A DNA stretch of 42,407 bases, from assembly GCA_964462945.1 (NCBI GenBank), contig CAYWZW010000048.1, positions 1 through 42,407 on the forward strand, read 5' to 3'. Shown in pieces: positions 1-7,979 of the stretch. A model generated the notes under the pieces. The model was given only the letters and a program-made list of their open reading frames with translations. It made no database searches and was not told the origin of the DNA. The first letter of the stretch is position 1, and each line of letters starts with the position of its first letter. Source of the DNA: GCA-020343675 sp964462945. GTDB taxonomy: Bacteria; Planctomycetota; Phycisphaerae; Sedimentisphaerales; Anaerobacaceae. A program made the translations under genes and the position numbers.

Positions 1-24
1 GCTGAAGCTCTATCCTTTTTGGTT

Positions 25-47
25 GCGGCTGAGCGAAGCGAAGCCGC
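25..47. repeat. Short palindrome upstream of the sigma factor gene
   Basis: Arms GCGGCT (25-30) and AGCCGC (42-47) are perfect inverted repeats around an 11-nt spacer with GCGAAGCGAA-like content. It lies about 100 bases before the first sigma factor gene. It may be a dispersed GC-rich palindrome like the larger ones in this window, or part of the preceding gene's end, which is not visible. Confidence 0.4.
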
Positions 48-149
48 GCTGGGAGATTACAGTCTCATGCTGTTCAAGGAAGCTGAAGATGAATTGCAGA
101 AAAATTATAGATTGATAGACAAAAGAGCAACTATAGACTGTCTTTACCG

Positions 150-713
150 ATGGATAGACCCGAGGACAGCATCTTGGACAAGAACTTGGCTGAGAATGAG
201 CTGCAAGCGGCTCTGGCAGGCAATGACCCGGCGGCGGTTGAGTTACTCTGGAATTACTATGCGAGCGACCTGTTTGCGTTTCTCCAAGCGGTGCTCTGTT
301 CGAGGCACGATGCCGAGGATGTGCTCCAGACGGTCTTTCTCAGGATTGCTCGCAAACGTCACAGATTGGCCGGGGCACGCTGTCTGGATGCCTACGTCTA
401 TCGGATCGCGCGAAATGAAGCCGCCAGGTTGGCCGGTCGTCGCCAGAAAGAGCAGACAGCCAAAGCTGAAAGTGAATCGTGGCTGACGGTGCAGGAAGGC
501 CGCCCGGAGCCGAGCGATCTGGCTGAACAGTTGCAAGCGGCTTTGGCTCGTTTGCCGCAGGCACAGCGAGAAGTGATTGTTATGAAGGTGTATAAGCAAA
601 AGACGTTTTTGGACATCTCCATGCTTCTGGGACTATCTGCGAACACCGTGGCGAGCAGATACCGCTACGGCATGGAGAAGCTGCGAACTCTGTTGGGGAA
701 TCTCATACCATGA
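150..713 (+). CDS. ECF-type RNA polymerase sigma factor
   Basis: The 187-aa product has the two-domain layout of ECF sigma factors. Region 2 (about residues 15-90) includes the helix around HDAEDVLQTVFLRI and the -10 recognition segment near DAYVYRIARN. A linker is followed by region 4 (about 125-185), with LPQAQREVIVMKVY and a helix-turn-helix around LDISMLLGLSANTVASRY. Length is typical of the family. The next gene overlaps the stop by ATGA (710-713), the usual arrangement for a sigma/anti-sigma pair. No strong ribosome-binding site precedes the ATG, so the start is chosen on domain length. It probably directs RNA polymerase to a small regulon that may include the two downstream genes. The signal it answers cannot be told from sequence. 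Confidence 0.9.
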   Translation: MDRPEDSILDKNLAENELQAALAGNDPAAVELLWNYYASDLFAFLQAVLCSRHDAEDVLQTVFLRIARKRHRLAGARCLDAYVYRIARNEAARLAGRRQKEQTAKAESESWLTVQEGRPEPSDLAEQLQAALARLPQAQREVIVMKVYKQKTFLDISMLLGLSANTVASRYRYGMEKLRTLLGNLIP

Positions 714-1216
714 ACGCAAAAGATGCCCAGAATGAACGGCTCGAGGAGCTCTTGAGAAAAGCACACCTGCCTGAGCCTTCGCCACAATTGCAGGAGCGGA
801 TAACCGCTGCGGCAAAGAGGGCCTGGGACCAGGCTCCACAGGAATTGCCGTGGCTGATTCCCTTCAGGCGCCTTGTGGCCTCGGCAGCAGCGGCCGTACT
901 TATTATCTGGCTGGCCAACTGCTCCAGCGACCTGACGCTGGCCAAATGGTCGTCCGGCGCTGTCCACATGGTAAGTCAGCGGCCCAGCGACATCGAGGCC
1001 CTGCCGGAGATGCCGTACGGCCCGTTCGTGAGGCGTTTGGCTTGCCTCAATCGCCGATCATCTGTGATTGATGCTTCGGCGCTGAAGGATCGCATTGAGG
1101 CGCTGCGCCACGTCCTTGACGAAGCGCAGTGGGACGGACCAACGAAGCCGCCGGTCCCAACTGAAGGCAGAAGCCGTTTGATTCCGAATCCATCGAGTGC
1201 CAATTCGTGTGCTTAG
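710..1216 (+). CDS. Small single-pass membrane protein, candidate anti-sigma factor
   Basis: The 168-aa protein starts within the stop codon of the ECF sigma gene (ATGA overlap), which implies translational coupling. A charged, helical N-terminal part (1-45) is followed by one hydrophobic segment (about 53-70, around VASAAAAVLIIWLANC) and a C-terminal part of about 95 residues without a recognisable domain. No HxxxCxxC zinc motif of the ZAS anti-sigma class is visible. The anti-sigma call therefore rests on gene order and on the cytoplasmic N-terminus plus single TM topology, not on a motif. The C-terminal end slightly overlaps a GTG that could open the next reading frame, but that gene more likely starts at 1243. 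Confidence 0.7.
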   Translation: MNAKDAQNERLEELLRKAHLPEPSPQLQERITAAAKRAWDQAPQELPWLIPFRRLVASAAAAVLIIWLANCSSDLTLAKWSSGAVHMVSQRPSDIEALPEMPYGPFVRRLACLNRRSSVIDASALKDRIEALRHVLDEAQWDGPTKPPVPTEGRSRLIPNPSSANSCA

Positions 1217-1242
1217 ACACAGACTATGAAAGGATAATCCAA

Positions 1243-2589
1243 ATGCGAAAACGAACTGTGAAAATCCTGAAGGGTATTGGCATAGCAGTGGTTGTCCTCG
1301 GCGTGCTCTACGCTGCCGCCGTAGCTGTTTCTGCGGCGAAGCTCCGTCGAGCATACGCGGAACTGGAAGAGGCCGGCCGGCCCATGGAGGCCGCCAAAAT
1401 CATACCACCGACCGCTGCCCAGACCGAGAACGCCGCCTTGCTCTACGAGAGTGCCACCCTGCTGCTCAAGGCCGAGCCCGCCGACCAGGAGAACCTTCTG
1501 AACCATCTGGGAGCTCTGTCAGGCACTTTCCTGACCGAGTCTCTCGACGCCGACAAGCGAGCCGAGCTCGAGCGTCTTCTGGAACAGGACGCCGTCCATC
1601 GCGCCTTGTCCATTATTGAACAAGGAACCCGTCGCCGGTCGTGCCGCTTCGACCACGATTACAAGGCCGGCTTCAATATGCTCATGCCCAATCTATCAGG
1701 CTTGAGGGACCTCATACGCATCCTCGGGGCCAGGGCGTGCCTCGAAGCCAAAGCCGGGCGGCCCGACGCCGCGTGGGCCCTCGCTGCGACCCAATTGAGA
1801 TTCGCCGATGCGCTGCGGAACGAGCCGGTTCTTATCTGCCAATTGGTGCGTTTCGCCTCGATAAGGATCTCGTGTGAGACAATCCAGAAGATCTGCGAAG
1901 CTGCCCCACCAAACGCAGAGCAATACCGCAGTGTTGAGAGCATGCTATCGGACTACGAGGACCGCACGCCGCTCGTCCTTGCCCTGGACGGTGAACGCCT
2001 GCTCGGCGGGGAATGGGCATTCAATCTATTGAGAAATGGATCGGCCAAGACCCTGACAGGAATTGCCGGCGATGAATCGGGATTGGGAGAAGTGTTGCTG
2101 GGCTTGTACGGGGCTTTCAAGCCCCTGTCTTTGGCGGACCACGCGGCCTACCTGCGGATCATGGGCGAGTACACCCGGTCTGCTCAGCAGCCGTACTCGC
2201 CCAACGAGGCAAGCGTCATGGACAAAAAGGTCGGACAAATGCGGAGTTGCCTGCACGTCGTGACGGCCATGATAGTCCCGGCCATAGGCCGTGTGAAGGA
2301 GGTGTACTGGGAGATGGTCGCTCAGATGTGCGTCACCCGCGCAGGGCTTGCCGTCCTGCAAGACAGCAAAACCCAGGGCGCATTCCCGCAGACGCTTGAA
2401 AGCCTCAAGCTCAAGGACCTCAACGATCCGTTCTCCAATGGCCCGCTCCTCTACCGACCCGGCCCAAACGGCTTTATTCTCTACAGCGTCGGCCCGGACC
2501 AAAAGGACAACAACGGCAGCCCAAAACAAAAGAAACAAGAGGGAGAATGGGATATCGTTTGGCAGTTCCCCAGCGGTGGCACAAAATAA
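1243..2589 (+). CDS. Membrane-anchored protein of unknown function, Planctomycetota-type family
   Basis: The start is ATG 1243, preceded by AGGA about 8 bases upstream; the reading frame is open 12 codons further to a GTG, which I consider less likely. The 448-aa product opens with a signal-anchor (about 8-32), then a mostly helical region with many Ala/Leu/Glu residues. The C-terminal segment (about 370-445) runs through LKLKDLNDPFSNGPLLYR and LYSVGPDQKDNNG. That DPFSG-x-LxYR...YSxGPDxxDNGG pattern is common at the C-terminus of uncharacterised planctomycetal proteins and resembles the end of major pseudopilins. It shares layout with the protein at 34255-35349, which sits in the secretion operon. 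Function unknown. It follows the sigma/membrane protein pair and may belong to the same regulon. Confidence 0.75.
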   Translation: MRKRTVKILKGIGIAVVVLGVLYAAAVAVSAAKLRRAYAELEEAGRPMEAAKIIPPTAAQTENAALLYESATLLLKAEPADQENLLNHLGALSGTFLTESLDADKRAELERLLEQDAVHRALSIIEQGTRRRSCRFDHDYKAGFNMLMPNLSGLRDLIRILGARACLEAKAGRPDAAWALAATQLRFADALRNEPVLICQLVRFASIRISCETIQKICEAAPPNAEQYRSVESMLSDYEDRTPLVLALDGERLLGGEWAFNLLRNGSAKTLTGIAGDESGLGEVLLGLYGAFKPLSLADHAAYLRIMGEYTRSAQQPYSPNEASVMDKKVGQMRSCLHVVTAMIVPAIGRVKEVYWEMVAQMCVTRAGLAVLQDSKTQGAFPQTLESLKLKDLNDPFSNGPLLYRPGPNGFILYSVGPDQKDNNGSPKQKKQEGEWDIVWQFPSGGTK

Positions 2590-2703
2590 CAACGCACCAC
2601 AAGGTGTGCCATAGAAATAGCTCACAAGCTTCTTCTCACCGCGCCGGCCAAACACCTCATGCCTGTACGCAGTACAAGACGGTAAGCGTCCCCGACAAAA
2701 TCC

Positions 2704-3254
2704 TCAATGTCCCGGAACGACTTCAAAGAAATAAGCTTCTGCTAAATCCTCGTTGAATATCAACACCTGTGTGCGGTATCGTCTGGATCTGCCCCATTTT
2801 TCCCGGAAGCTATACACCTTTGGGCTGTTCCAATTGTTGGGATCGAACCACGCGGGAGGTCGCTGTCGCTGCGTATACACGATCACGCTCTGTCGGGGAA
2901 GAAGGCTGTTGCTGTTGCCCGCTCAAGAGTATCCCAAAGAGTCCAGTGCTGGTAGCCGACCCATTCAAACTCCTCAAATGCTCTCGAATCGAGAATGAGC
3001 GCCACGTCGGCTTTGCTTATCTTGAACCGCATGACATACCGGCGTCCAGATCCGAACATGCCTCCTGGCGATAACTTATCCACTTTGATATCCGCCACGG
3101 ATTGGGGGATAGGCTTAAGCACATATCTCCTGAAAATCCCAGCCTCCCAGGATCCTGGTGATCTCCTGCAATTTATGCCAATGACAGCCGCTAATATCAG
3201 AGACGCTACGTAGCAATTGACCAGCCAGCCATGTTTGATTTTGTGCAACATCAC
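2704..3254 (-). pseudogene. Frameshifted small gene, signal-anchored protein of unknown function
   Basis: Two minus-strand frames abut: the upstream one (3254 to 2883) ends in TGA, and the downstream one continues from 2886 to 2704 in another frame. The first half has an N-terminal hydrophobic segment (around VASLILAAVIGIN), then PGSWEAGIFRRYVLKPIP and FKISKADVALILDSRAFEE. The second half holds PPAWFDPNNWNSPKVY and LIFNEDLAEAYFFE. The two read as one continuous small protein of about 180 residues, with the frame lost somewhere near 2886-2925. It is either a real frameshift mutation or a sequencing/assembly error. No function is assigned. It converges on the gene ending at 2589. Confidence 0.6.
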
Positions 3255-3383
3255 TGGAACCTCCCGGTCTTTACCGTTGTTCGCTCACCAGTTATATTAT
3301 ACGGCGAGGGAAGAGGAAAGTCCACCCACAGATAGTCTCCAACCACTCCTTACAATGAAACAGTACGCCTATCTCGCGTAGGG

Positions 3384-3398
3384 CATCCCCAAGGGATG
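3384..3398. repeat. Small hairpin, possible remnant of a dispersed palindrome
   Basis: CATCCC (3384-3389) and GGGATG (3393-3398) are perfect arms around CAA, inside GTAGGGCATCCCC. The GGGATGGGT that includes the right arm also occurs, in reverse complement, in the larger palindrome at 20696-20774. It could be a decayed copy of that class. The rest of the 283-base stretch between the frameshifted gene and the glycoside hydrolase holds only the candidate promoter at 3452-3480. Confidence 0.3.
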
Positions 3399-3451
3399 GG
3401 TCCCAAGCTTCTTTCGAACGCGCTGGCGGTGCACGTCATATCCATATCCGC

Positions 3452-3480
3452 GTGACTGACACGAAGGAATGCTTTATACT
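3452..3480 (+). promoter_or_regulatory. Candidate sigma-70-like promoter of the glycoside hydrolase gene
   Basis: GTGACT (3452-3457, 4 of 6 to TTGACA) is spaced 17 bases from TATACT (3475-3480, 5 of 6 to TATAAT). The -10 ends 57 bases before the ATG at 3538, with a clear AAGGAG ribosome-binding site at about 3523-3528 in between. Spacing and position fit a housekeeping promoter, but the -35 is weak. Confidence 0.45.
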
Positions 3481-3537
3481 GTCTGTTGTACGTGAGGTGC
3501 ATTAACAGCTTTCGATAACAGCAAGGAGAAAACGACG

Positions 3538-5190
3538 ATGAGATGCCTACTCAAAAGGATCGCGTGGATTTTTGTTCTTTCACTGTTGATCGTTCTGCCT
3601 GGCTCACATGCCTTTGGCGAGGAGGTGGCAATGGGTGGTCTTTATGCCGTCGTAGAACTGAGCTCTGAAGGGCCGGTGCAAGGCCCGAAGGACGTCCCGG
3701 CACGCGACATTGATTTTTGGGTTCGCTTCCGCCATGAAAGTGGCTCGCCGGAGTACAAGATTTGTGGCTTCTGGGACGGGGATGGGAAAGGAGGCACTTC
3801 CGGCAGCGTTTTCAAGGTTCGCTTTTGCCCGACGAAGATAGGACGGTGGGACCTGGCCGAGGTCTATTCAAATGCACAAGAGCTGAACGGCCAAAAGCAG
3901 GGCCAATACGTGACCGCCGTCGCTTCGGGTCATCCGGGCTTCTGGATGGGCGATCCCGACAGTCCGGGCCGGCGCTGGTATATGCGATCCGACGGCTCGC
4001 ATCAGTACATCTTCGGCAACACGCATTATTCGTTCCTCTCGGGCTACTATACGGACAACAAACCCAGCGGCAACGACATCGCCGCCGACGTTGCGGGCAA
4101 TGCGAAGTACTTCAAGAAGCTTCGTTTCAGCCTGTACGGCGACCGCTATCCGAACCCGGACGAAAAACCGTTTTTTGACGACGATGGGCGTCTGACCGAC
4201 AGCGGCGATTATTCGCACCGGCCCAACCCGAGATGGTTTGGCCGGCGGGCCGATGTGGCGGTACGAGCCGCATGGGAGCACGATTTAATTGCCGATTTGA
4301 TTCTGTGCGGGCCGGACATGCAAGAGTCGCGATCCGTCCTGCGCGCCGGTCGCAACGGCGGCGACCCTACGCCCTATCTCAAGTACATCGCCGCCCGATA
4401 CGGGAGTTTTCCCAACGTCTGGATATGCCTGTGCAACGAGTTCGATATAAAGGCCCCGAACTACTCCGAAGAAGAAATTGCCCGCTTCGGAGGCATCATC
4501 AGGCAATACCTGCCCTACCCGACGCCGCTGAGCGTCCACACGGTGCCGCGCACCCTCTGGCCGGCGCAGTTCGATGAGCTTCCGGCGTGGAACGATCACC
4601 AGATTATCCAGAAGAAGATTCGCAATCTTCCCGATGCGGCGGATGCCATCCAATATACCTGGCAGAACCCCGACGGAAAAAGTCCCCGCAACAAACCGAC
4701 GGTCAATGACGAATTGAGCTACGAAGGCAAAGGTGACAAGCACAGCGAGCACGACACCATCGAGTCTCATCTCGGCGCTTTTCTCGGCGGCGGGTACGGC
4801 ACGACCGGCGAGAAGCCGGGCAACAAGTTAGGCCAATACTTCAGAGGACGCTTCAATCCCGCCGAGCACACATCCGCCGACAACCTGAAATACCTGCGCG
4901 AGATTATTGACGCCAATGTCACGTTCTGGAAGATGTCTCCCGACAGCAGCATTTTCTCAAATCTCGACGGCGGCTCGCGCGGTCTGGCGTGGCCGGGCCG
5001 TGAGTATGTGCTCGGCACGAACAAGGCCCAAAAGAAAATCGTCGCCAACCTGCCAGTCGGCATCTGGACGGTTACACGCTACGATATCATCAACAAAAAA
5101 GCAGAGACGTTAACCCAGACCGCTCGCGGCAGCTTCACCTTCGATGCACCCGACAGCCGGGCCGTCATGTTTCACTTCAAAATGAATTGA
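3538..5190 (+). CDS. Secreted DUF5060 / DUF4038-like TIM-barrel glycoside hydrolase
   Basis: The 550-aa product begins with a Sec signal peptide (about 1-26, hydrophobic core FVLSLLIVLPGSHAFG). A beta-sandwich of the DUF5060 type follows (about 35-130, with WVRFRHESGSPEYKICGFWDG), then a (beta/alpha)8 barrel (about 140-470) and a small C-terminal beta domain. Two acidic residues sit where retaining glycosidases of this clan carry their catalytic pair: Glu301 in WICLCNEFD (acid/base candidate) and Glu392 in VNDELSYEG (nucleophile candidate). It probably acts on a plant or algal polysaccharide side chain in the periplasm or outside; the substrate is not deducible. A strong AAGGAG Shine-Dalgarno fixes the start. 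It is monocistronic, and the downstream gene is convergent. Confidence 0.85.
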   Translation: MRCLLKRIAWIFVLSLLIVLPGSHAFGEEVAMGGLYAVVELSSEGPVQGPKDVPARDIDFWVRFRHESGSPEYKICGFWDGDGKGGTSGSVFKVRFCPTKIGRWDLAEVYSNAQELNGQKQGQYVTAVASGHPGFWMGDPDSPGRRWYMRSDGSHQYIFGNTHYSFLSGYYTDNKPSGNDIAADVAGNAKYFKKLRFSLYGDRYPNPDEKPFFDDDGRLTDSGDYSHRPNPRWFGRRADVAVRAAWEHDLIADLILCGPDMQESRSVLRAGRNGGDPTPYLKYIAARYGSFPNVWICLCNEFDIKAPNYSEEEIARFGGIIRQYLPYPTPLSVHTVPRTLWPAQFDELPAWNDHQIIQKKIRNLPDAADAIQYTWQNPDGKSPRNKPTVNDELSYEGKGDKHSEHDTIESHLGAFLGGGYGTTGEKPGNKLGQYFRGRFNPAEHTSADNLKYLREIIDANVTFWKMSPDSSIFSNLDGGSRGLAWPGREYVLGTNKAQKKIVANLPVGIWTVTRYDIINKKAETLTQTARGSFTFDAPDSRAVMFHFKMN

Positions 5191-5223
5191 AAAAGCAAAA
5201 TCAAAACCGCTGATTCCACGTCG

Positions 5224-6531
5224 CTATCCTTTGACGTCATAGGCGAACAGGACGTCACCGTGGCGGACGTACAGCTTGCCATCGACGATAACCGGGTGCG
5301 GCCAGCCTTCGCCGCTCATGCCGGGGCGCTTGGGCAGCTTGAACGTGCCCTTGAGGTTGTATTTCTGGGGATTGGCCTCGATCAGAGCCATGACATCGTC
5401 TTGATAGCGAAAGTACAAATGGCCGTCTGCGTAGAGCACAGCCGCCGAGCCGCCGCCCGGCTGGTCTTCCTGCCACATTACCTTGCCCGTCTTGGTCTCG
5501 ATGCAGGTCGGCGCGCCCTGGCCGTGCCCGTGGCCGCCGTAGATATAATCGCTAATTCGGACAAAGCCGCCGTGATGATTCTGGAACGTTTTGGCGTCGA
5601 GAAAGTAAACCTCTTCCACATCGACGCCGCCGTCCGCAGCGGCGAGCTTAAGCAGCGAGCTTCCGGTGTTGTACGCGGTTGAACAGAACACATAATCCTC
5701 GTAAACGATGGGCGTGGAGATATTGGCGACGCTGTTTGCCACCCTGTTGTATCCCCACAGGAACCGGCCATCGTTTGCAGCAACGCCGATAAGCCCTTTG
5801 TTTGTCAACTGGACGTACTGGCGGATGCCAGCGGCCTCACTGACAACGATGGACGAGTAGCCCGCCTCGTCCTGTCCCTTGGGTCCGATGTCGGGCGTCG
5901 AGCATCTCCAGAGGACGTCTCCGGTCTTTTTGTTGAGTGCGGCCACGACGGCGTCCCGTCCGCCGGGCGTGCACAGGAGCTTCTCGCCATCGACGAGGGG
6001 CGATTCGCTGTACTTCCAGCCGGGGTTCTTCCCGCCCAAATCTTTTTGAAGATTCTTGCTCCAGCGCACCTTGCCGGTTTCCGCGTCAATACAAACAACA
6101 TCTCCCGAAGTGCCGACGGCATAAACCAGGCCGCCGTCAACGGTCGGCGTACAGCGAGGGCCGCCGTCGTCGTGCGGCGGCCCGACTTGCGCGACCCATA
6201 GACGGCTGCGTCTGGACAAGTCGTGGGCCAGAACACATTGTACCTTTTTGGAATCAACTTCAATGTCGCCCATTGTGTAGAGCCTGCCGCCGACGATCGC
6301 TACGCTGGAATAGCCGGTCCCAAGACCCGTCAGCTCCCACAGGATTTTCGGGCCTCCCTCAGGCCAGCTCTTGAGCAGGCCCGCCTCACTGCATATCCCA
6401 TCGCGATTGGGCCCGCGCCACTGGGGCCAATCCGCCGCTGGGGCGGCACTGTGATAACTCGATACAACCAGACATATCGCCAGACCAAAAATTCTCTTAG
6501 GTAGATGTGCTTGGCTACTTGTTCTTAACAT
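5224..6531 (-). CDS. Secreted PQQ-like (BamB-type) beta-propeller protein
   Basis: This 435-aa protein has a signal peptide (about 1-33, cleavage near AAPAADWPQWRG) and the typical opening W-P-Q-W-R-G-P. Repeated blades follow with motifs such as VVCIDAETGKVRWSKN and VVAALNKKTGDVLWR (PQQ-repeat pattern A-x-D-x-x-T-G-x-x-x-W). No vicinal Cys-Cys pair of quinoprotein alcohol dehydrogenases is present, so it is called a BamB-like propeller rather than a PQQ enzyme. It is the last gene of the long minus-strand cluster, 102 bases after a paralogue. The two secreted propellers may bind substrates or scaffold the redox proteins encoded just upstream; that role is inference. Confidence 0.85.
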   Translation of the reverse strand: MLRTSSQAHLPKRIFGLAICLVVSSYHSAAPAADWPQWRGPNRDGICSEAGLLKSWPEGGPKILWELTGLGTGYSSVAIVGGRLYTMGDIEVDSKKVQCVLAHDLSRRSRLWVAQVGPPHDDGGPRCTPTVDGGLVYAVGTSGDVVCIDAETGKVRWSKNLQKDLGGKNPGWKYSESPLVDGEKLLCTPGGRDAVVAALNKKTGDVLWRCSTPDIGPKGQDEAGYSSIVVSEAAGIRQYVQLTNKGLIGVAANDGRFLWGYNRVANSVANISTPIVYEDYVFCSTAYNTGSSLLKLAAADGGVDVEEVYFLDAKTFQNHHGGFVRISDYIYGGHGHGQGAPTCIETKTGKVMWQEDQPGGGSAAVLYADGHLYFRYQDDVMALIEANPQKYNLKGTFKLPKRPGMSGEGWPHPVIVDGKLYVRHGDVLFAYDVKG

Positions 6532-6633
6532 GTTCGTAAACCCTCACAAAAATAGAACCATAAAATGATTGACGGATGGACACAGTACGCCGACCACTGT
6601 GACTTTGATCAGATTCGACGGCACGCCGGGACA

Positions 6634-7881
6634 TCAGCCTCCGCTCACATCAAGACAGACCAACTGCCCGGCGGCGTTGCGGGCATAGATTCTGCCGTTC
6701 GCCAGGACCGGAACCGTCCAGCACTTGCCCGTTAGAATCTGGGCGGATGCGAGCTGCTTGAACCCTTGCGGCGAAGCCTCCGCGATGATCAGCTTGCCTT
6801 TCTCACCAAGGATAATGAGCTTGCCGTCGGCCAGCATCAGCGAGCCGGTCCCCATTCCCGCCTGCGACCACTTCGTTTCGCCCGTTTCGAAGCTGACGCA
6901 CGCAAGTTTGGCGCCACCATCCACCTGTCCGTCGAAACCGTAGATGTGGCCATCCCACAACACGGAGCTGTTGACCTGATTACACATGTTCCCGTTCTTC
7001 CAGATTTCAGTGACTTTACGCCCGTCGATTTGGTACAGCGAGCAGCCCTTGTTGTATCCGGACGAGATGAACACCATGTTGCCCAAGACAATGGGGTCGG
7101 CCGCATTAATATTGTAGCTGGTTCTCCAGGGTATTTTCCACATAACCCTGCCCGTTAGAGGATTCAATCCCACAACCTCTCTCCAAACGGGCATCACCAC
7201 AAGCTGCTGGCTGCCAACGAGAAAAGGCACCCCGGTCGCATACCCAGAGGCCCCTTTTCCATTTTGCCATGCCACACTGCCGTCCGCTTTATTGAGTGCG
7301 ATTCCGTATGTGCCGGCATTAAGAATCACCAAGTCCTCGACCAGCAGCGGCGAGCCGGCAAAGTACCACTCCGGGTGCTCAGCGCCCAATTCCTTGTTGA
7401 GATTCTTGTGCCAGACGATCTGGCCTGTCGCCGCGTTGAAACGGATGGCGTCGCCGTTCTTGCTGAAGGTGTAAACGGCACCGCCGTCCACCGTCGGCGT
7501 CGCACAGGGGCCGCCCTCATGGCTCTTATCAAACAAAGGACATGGGTAGGATTTCTTCCATACTTGGCTGCCCGTCTGGGCATCGAGGCAATAAAGTATG
7601 TCGTTATCGCCGATATTGCCCATGGTATAGACCCGGCCTTTACTGACGGCCATTGAGGCAAAGCCCGTTCCGATAGAAGCCTGCCACAGCACCTTCGGCC
7701 CGCCCTCAGTCCAGGTTGCCGTCCAGCCGGTTTCGCTTGATATCCCGTTGTACTCAGGCCCCCGCCAATGAGGCCAATCGGACGCCCCGGCGGTGCTGCA
7801 GACAGACGCTCCAATGGCACATATTCCCAGCCCGCAGACCAACGCCCGCAGGTAACCTTTTTTGACCTTTCGTAACGCCAT
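6634..7881 (-). CDS. Secreted PQQ-like (BamB-type) beta-propeller protein
   Basis: I place the start at ATG 7881 because GGAG lies 7 bases upstream; an upstream in-frame start at 7914 would add 11 residues and spoil the signal peptide. The 415-aa product has a signal peptide (cleavage near STAGASDWPHWRG) and the same opening W-P-x-W-R-G-P as its neighbour. Blades include ILYCLDAQTGSQVWKK and AIRFNAATGQIVWHKN. Its overall order of blades resembles the gene at 5224-6531, suggesting an old tandem duplication. It lies 98 bases behind the flavo-iron-sulfur gene and so probably in the same transcript. No catalytic residues can be named. Confidence 0.85.
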   Translation of the reverse strand: MALRKVKKGYLRALVCGLGICAIGASVCSTAGASDWPHWRGPEYNGISSETGWTATWTEGGPKVLWQASIGTGFASMAVSKGRVYTMGNIGDNDILYCLDAQTGSQVWKKSYPCPLFDKSHEGGPCATPTVDGGAVYTFSKNGDAIRFNAATGQIVWHKNLNKELGAEHPEWYFAGSPLLVEDLVILNAGTYGIALNKADGSVAWQNGKGASGYATGVPFLVGSQQLVVMPVWREVVGLNPLTGRVMWKIPWRTSYNINAADPIVLGNMVFISSGYNKGCSLYQIDGRKVTEIWKNGNMCNQVNSSVLWDGHIYGFDGQVDGGAKLACVSFETGETKWSQAGMGTGSLMLADGKLIILGEKGKLIIAEASPQGFKQLASAQILTGKCWTVPVLANGRIYARNAAGQLVCLDVSGG

Positions 7882-7979
7882 ATTGTTTCTCCAAAAAACA
7901 ATGCAACACTTCAAGGAAGCAGCCTTGTACAGAAGTCTGCTCCGAATGTCAACTTTCCAATTTTGTGCGAATTACCGGA

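Noticed and set aside
94..137. A promoter for the first sigma factor gene
   Set aside because: TTGATA (112-117) and TATAGA (132-137) are only 14 bases apart and other pairs fit worse, so no promoter is called.
19..486. A 155-codon plus-strand frame overlapping the first sigma factor
   Set aside because: It covers sigma regions in the wrong frame, is rich in Arg/Trp/Cys, and has no domain.
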